From an uncultured Flavobacteriales bacterium (GTDB lineage Bacteria; Bacteroidota; Bacteroidia; Flavobacteriales_D; Parvicellaceae): DNA of 36,028 bases. Shown piece after piece: positions 35,242 through 36,028 of this stretch; within the stretch, counting starts at the first letter, position 1, and each line of letters starts with the position of its first letter. Below the pieces are notes generated by a model. The model saw nothing but the letters and a program-made list of their open reading frames with translations. It did not search any database and was not told where the DNA came from. The position numbers and the translations under genes were made by a program. The DNA is taken from assembly GCA_947311095.1 (NCBI GenBank), contig CAMZKF010000178.1, positions 1 to 36,028 on the forward strand, given 5' to 3'.

Positions 35242-35551
35242 TCTTTAATAATCTTCTGGGTGTAGTAATTATTATTATTCATTAGTGATAAAAGATAAAA
35301 TGCTTCTATACAAACATTATGAAGTTAATATGATTATTTATAACTCTAAGTTAATATGGGATTAAGCACGAGTTTGCCTTACTTAATAAGTTTTCTAAGA
35401 AATAAAATTTCTTCTTTTAAATTATTTATATGTTTATCAGATAATTTATCACTCATAATAATATTATTAATTCCGATATTTCCTTCTTGTGTACAGTTTG
35501 TGAATAATTGTTTAATTTTTTCCAGGTTCTTGTATTTGCATATTCATTATT
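35242..35551. other. Gene-poor stretch with a possible small coding remnant
   Basis: No intact gene is seen. On the minus strand a 55-codon open stretch (35543 to 35379) has a protein-like translation with no ATG at its beginning: NLEKIKQLFTNCTQEGNIG, then NNIIMSDKLSDKHINNLK and EEILFLRKLIK. An upstream ATG in another frame (35550) reads MNMQIQEPGKN and stops. This may be the tail of a lost gene, or chance. Confidence 0.3.
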
Positions 35552-35902
35552 CTATTTTTTTATAAAAGTAATACTTTTATGAAAAAAATAAACAATTATA
35601 AAAGAAAACATAAAGGTTAAAGACCCTAATATTCCTTGAATACCGACTATATTTTCCGTGTAGTTAATTACAAGTATAGGAAATATAGAAGCAAAAGAAT
35701 TTAGGAACCCATGAAATACGGCAGGAATAAAAGAGTTATTAAATGTTTTATACAGAAAGTTCATTATTAGAGAAAGAGAAATGCTAATTATTATCATTAG
35801 AAATAGACCAGACTTTAGGTTTGTGTAGTTATGATTTAGCAAATAGATACTTGGAAAATGCCATACACCTCATAATATCTTATGATACTTTGCTTTATAA
35901 TA
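35552..35902 (-). pseudogene. Remnant of a CPBP (CAAX/Abi) family intramembrane protease
   Basis: The reading frame contains GVWHFPSIYLLNH (about 35869-35831), which is the WGxWHxP motif of CPBP proteases, and later FNNSFIPAVFHGFLNSFAS, which is the family's HxxxN motif, set in hydrophobic helices. The codon before GVWHFP is TGA (35870-35872), where the family has Trp (TGG). Upstream the frame gives KYYKAKYHKIL and then further stops. The first catalytic motif (EExxxR) is not found. The only start available for the open piece is a TTG inside the family sequence. I call this a truncated, decayed gene. Confidence 0.7.
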
Positions 35903-36028
35903 CTTGTAATTTTACTTTTATTTAATAGGGTTACCCATTTAAATATCAAAACGTAAAACGATTACATTGTTGGCGTTTATTTTTGAATAAATAAAAAGAT
36001 ATATGAAGATTTTAAAAGAGTTATCCCG

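Noticed and set aside
35356-35565. 69-residue plus-strand frame starting with ATG
   Set aside because: Its translation is low in complexity (Ser, Leu, Ile, Phe rich) and has no motif; the minus strand at the same place reads more like protein.

Overview
The window looks like chromosomal DNA of a low-GC Bacteroidota bacterium, most likely a member of the Flavobacteriales. The evidence is the very AT-rich sequence, a type IX secretion/gliding-type cargo protein with its PorP/SprF and PorE-like partners, WG-repeat proteins, lipid A synthesis (LpxK), start codons with A-rich upstream sequence instead of Shine-Dalgarno sites, and several matches to the Bacteroidota promoter consensus (TTTG or TTG, about 19-20 bases, then TAnnTTTG).

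Layout. 99-2040 (minus) is a secreted WG-repeat protein split by a one-base frameshift at an A8 tract. 2163-10291 (minus) is a three-gene cluster: a 1586-residue calcium-repeat surface protein with a gliding-motility-type C-terminal sorting domain, a PorP/SprF protein, and a PorE-like protein (TPR, propeller, regulatory domain, OmpA), closed by a strong terminator. 10495-17007 (minus) has an NtrY-like histidine kinase and a 1629-residue 'DNA repair ATPase' family AAA protein. 17101-23397 (plus) has a seven-helix membrane protein, a sterol-desaturase-family hydroxylase, CvpA, LpxK overlapping purine nucleoside phosphorylase, and AsnRS. 23578-34140 (minus) has a di-heme cytochrome c peroxidase lipoprotein, an 1120-residue WG-repeat protein, a frameshifted lipoprotein in two pieces, an SF1 helicase with a nuclease-like tail, and LysRS. 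34141-36028 is gene-poor: two copies of an intergenic structured repeat, a DCC-family thiol oxidoreductase, and decayed remnants including a broken CPBP membrane protease.

The most notable item is a 141-149 bp intergenic element present four times (4431-4574, 11966-12114, 34291-34435 inverted, 34670-34810). Three copies share a nested, three-stem fold whose stems are kept by compensatory base changes. The fourth keeps only the end sequences and carries a different hairpin inside. Three of the four lie just 3' of the stop codon of a minus-strand gene, in the same orientation to it. This points to a mobile or amplified structured element, or an RNA-level 3'-UTR element, rather than random intergenic DNA.

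Other points of interest are two apparently broken genes that each contain an A8 tract where loss of one A would restore one continuous frame, a roughly 810-bp internal tandem repeat in the surface-protein gene, and the helicase-nuclease as a possible defence gene. Gene functions are inferred from motifs read by eye; no database search was run.
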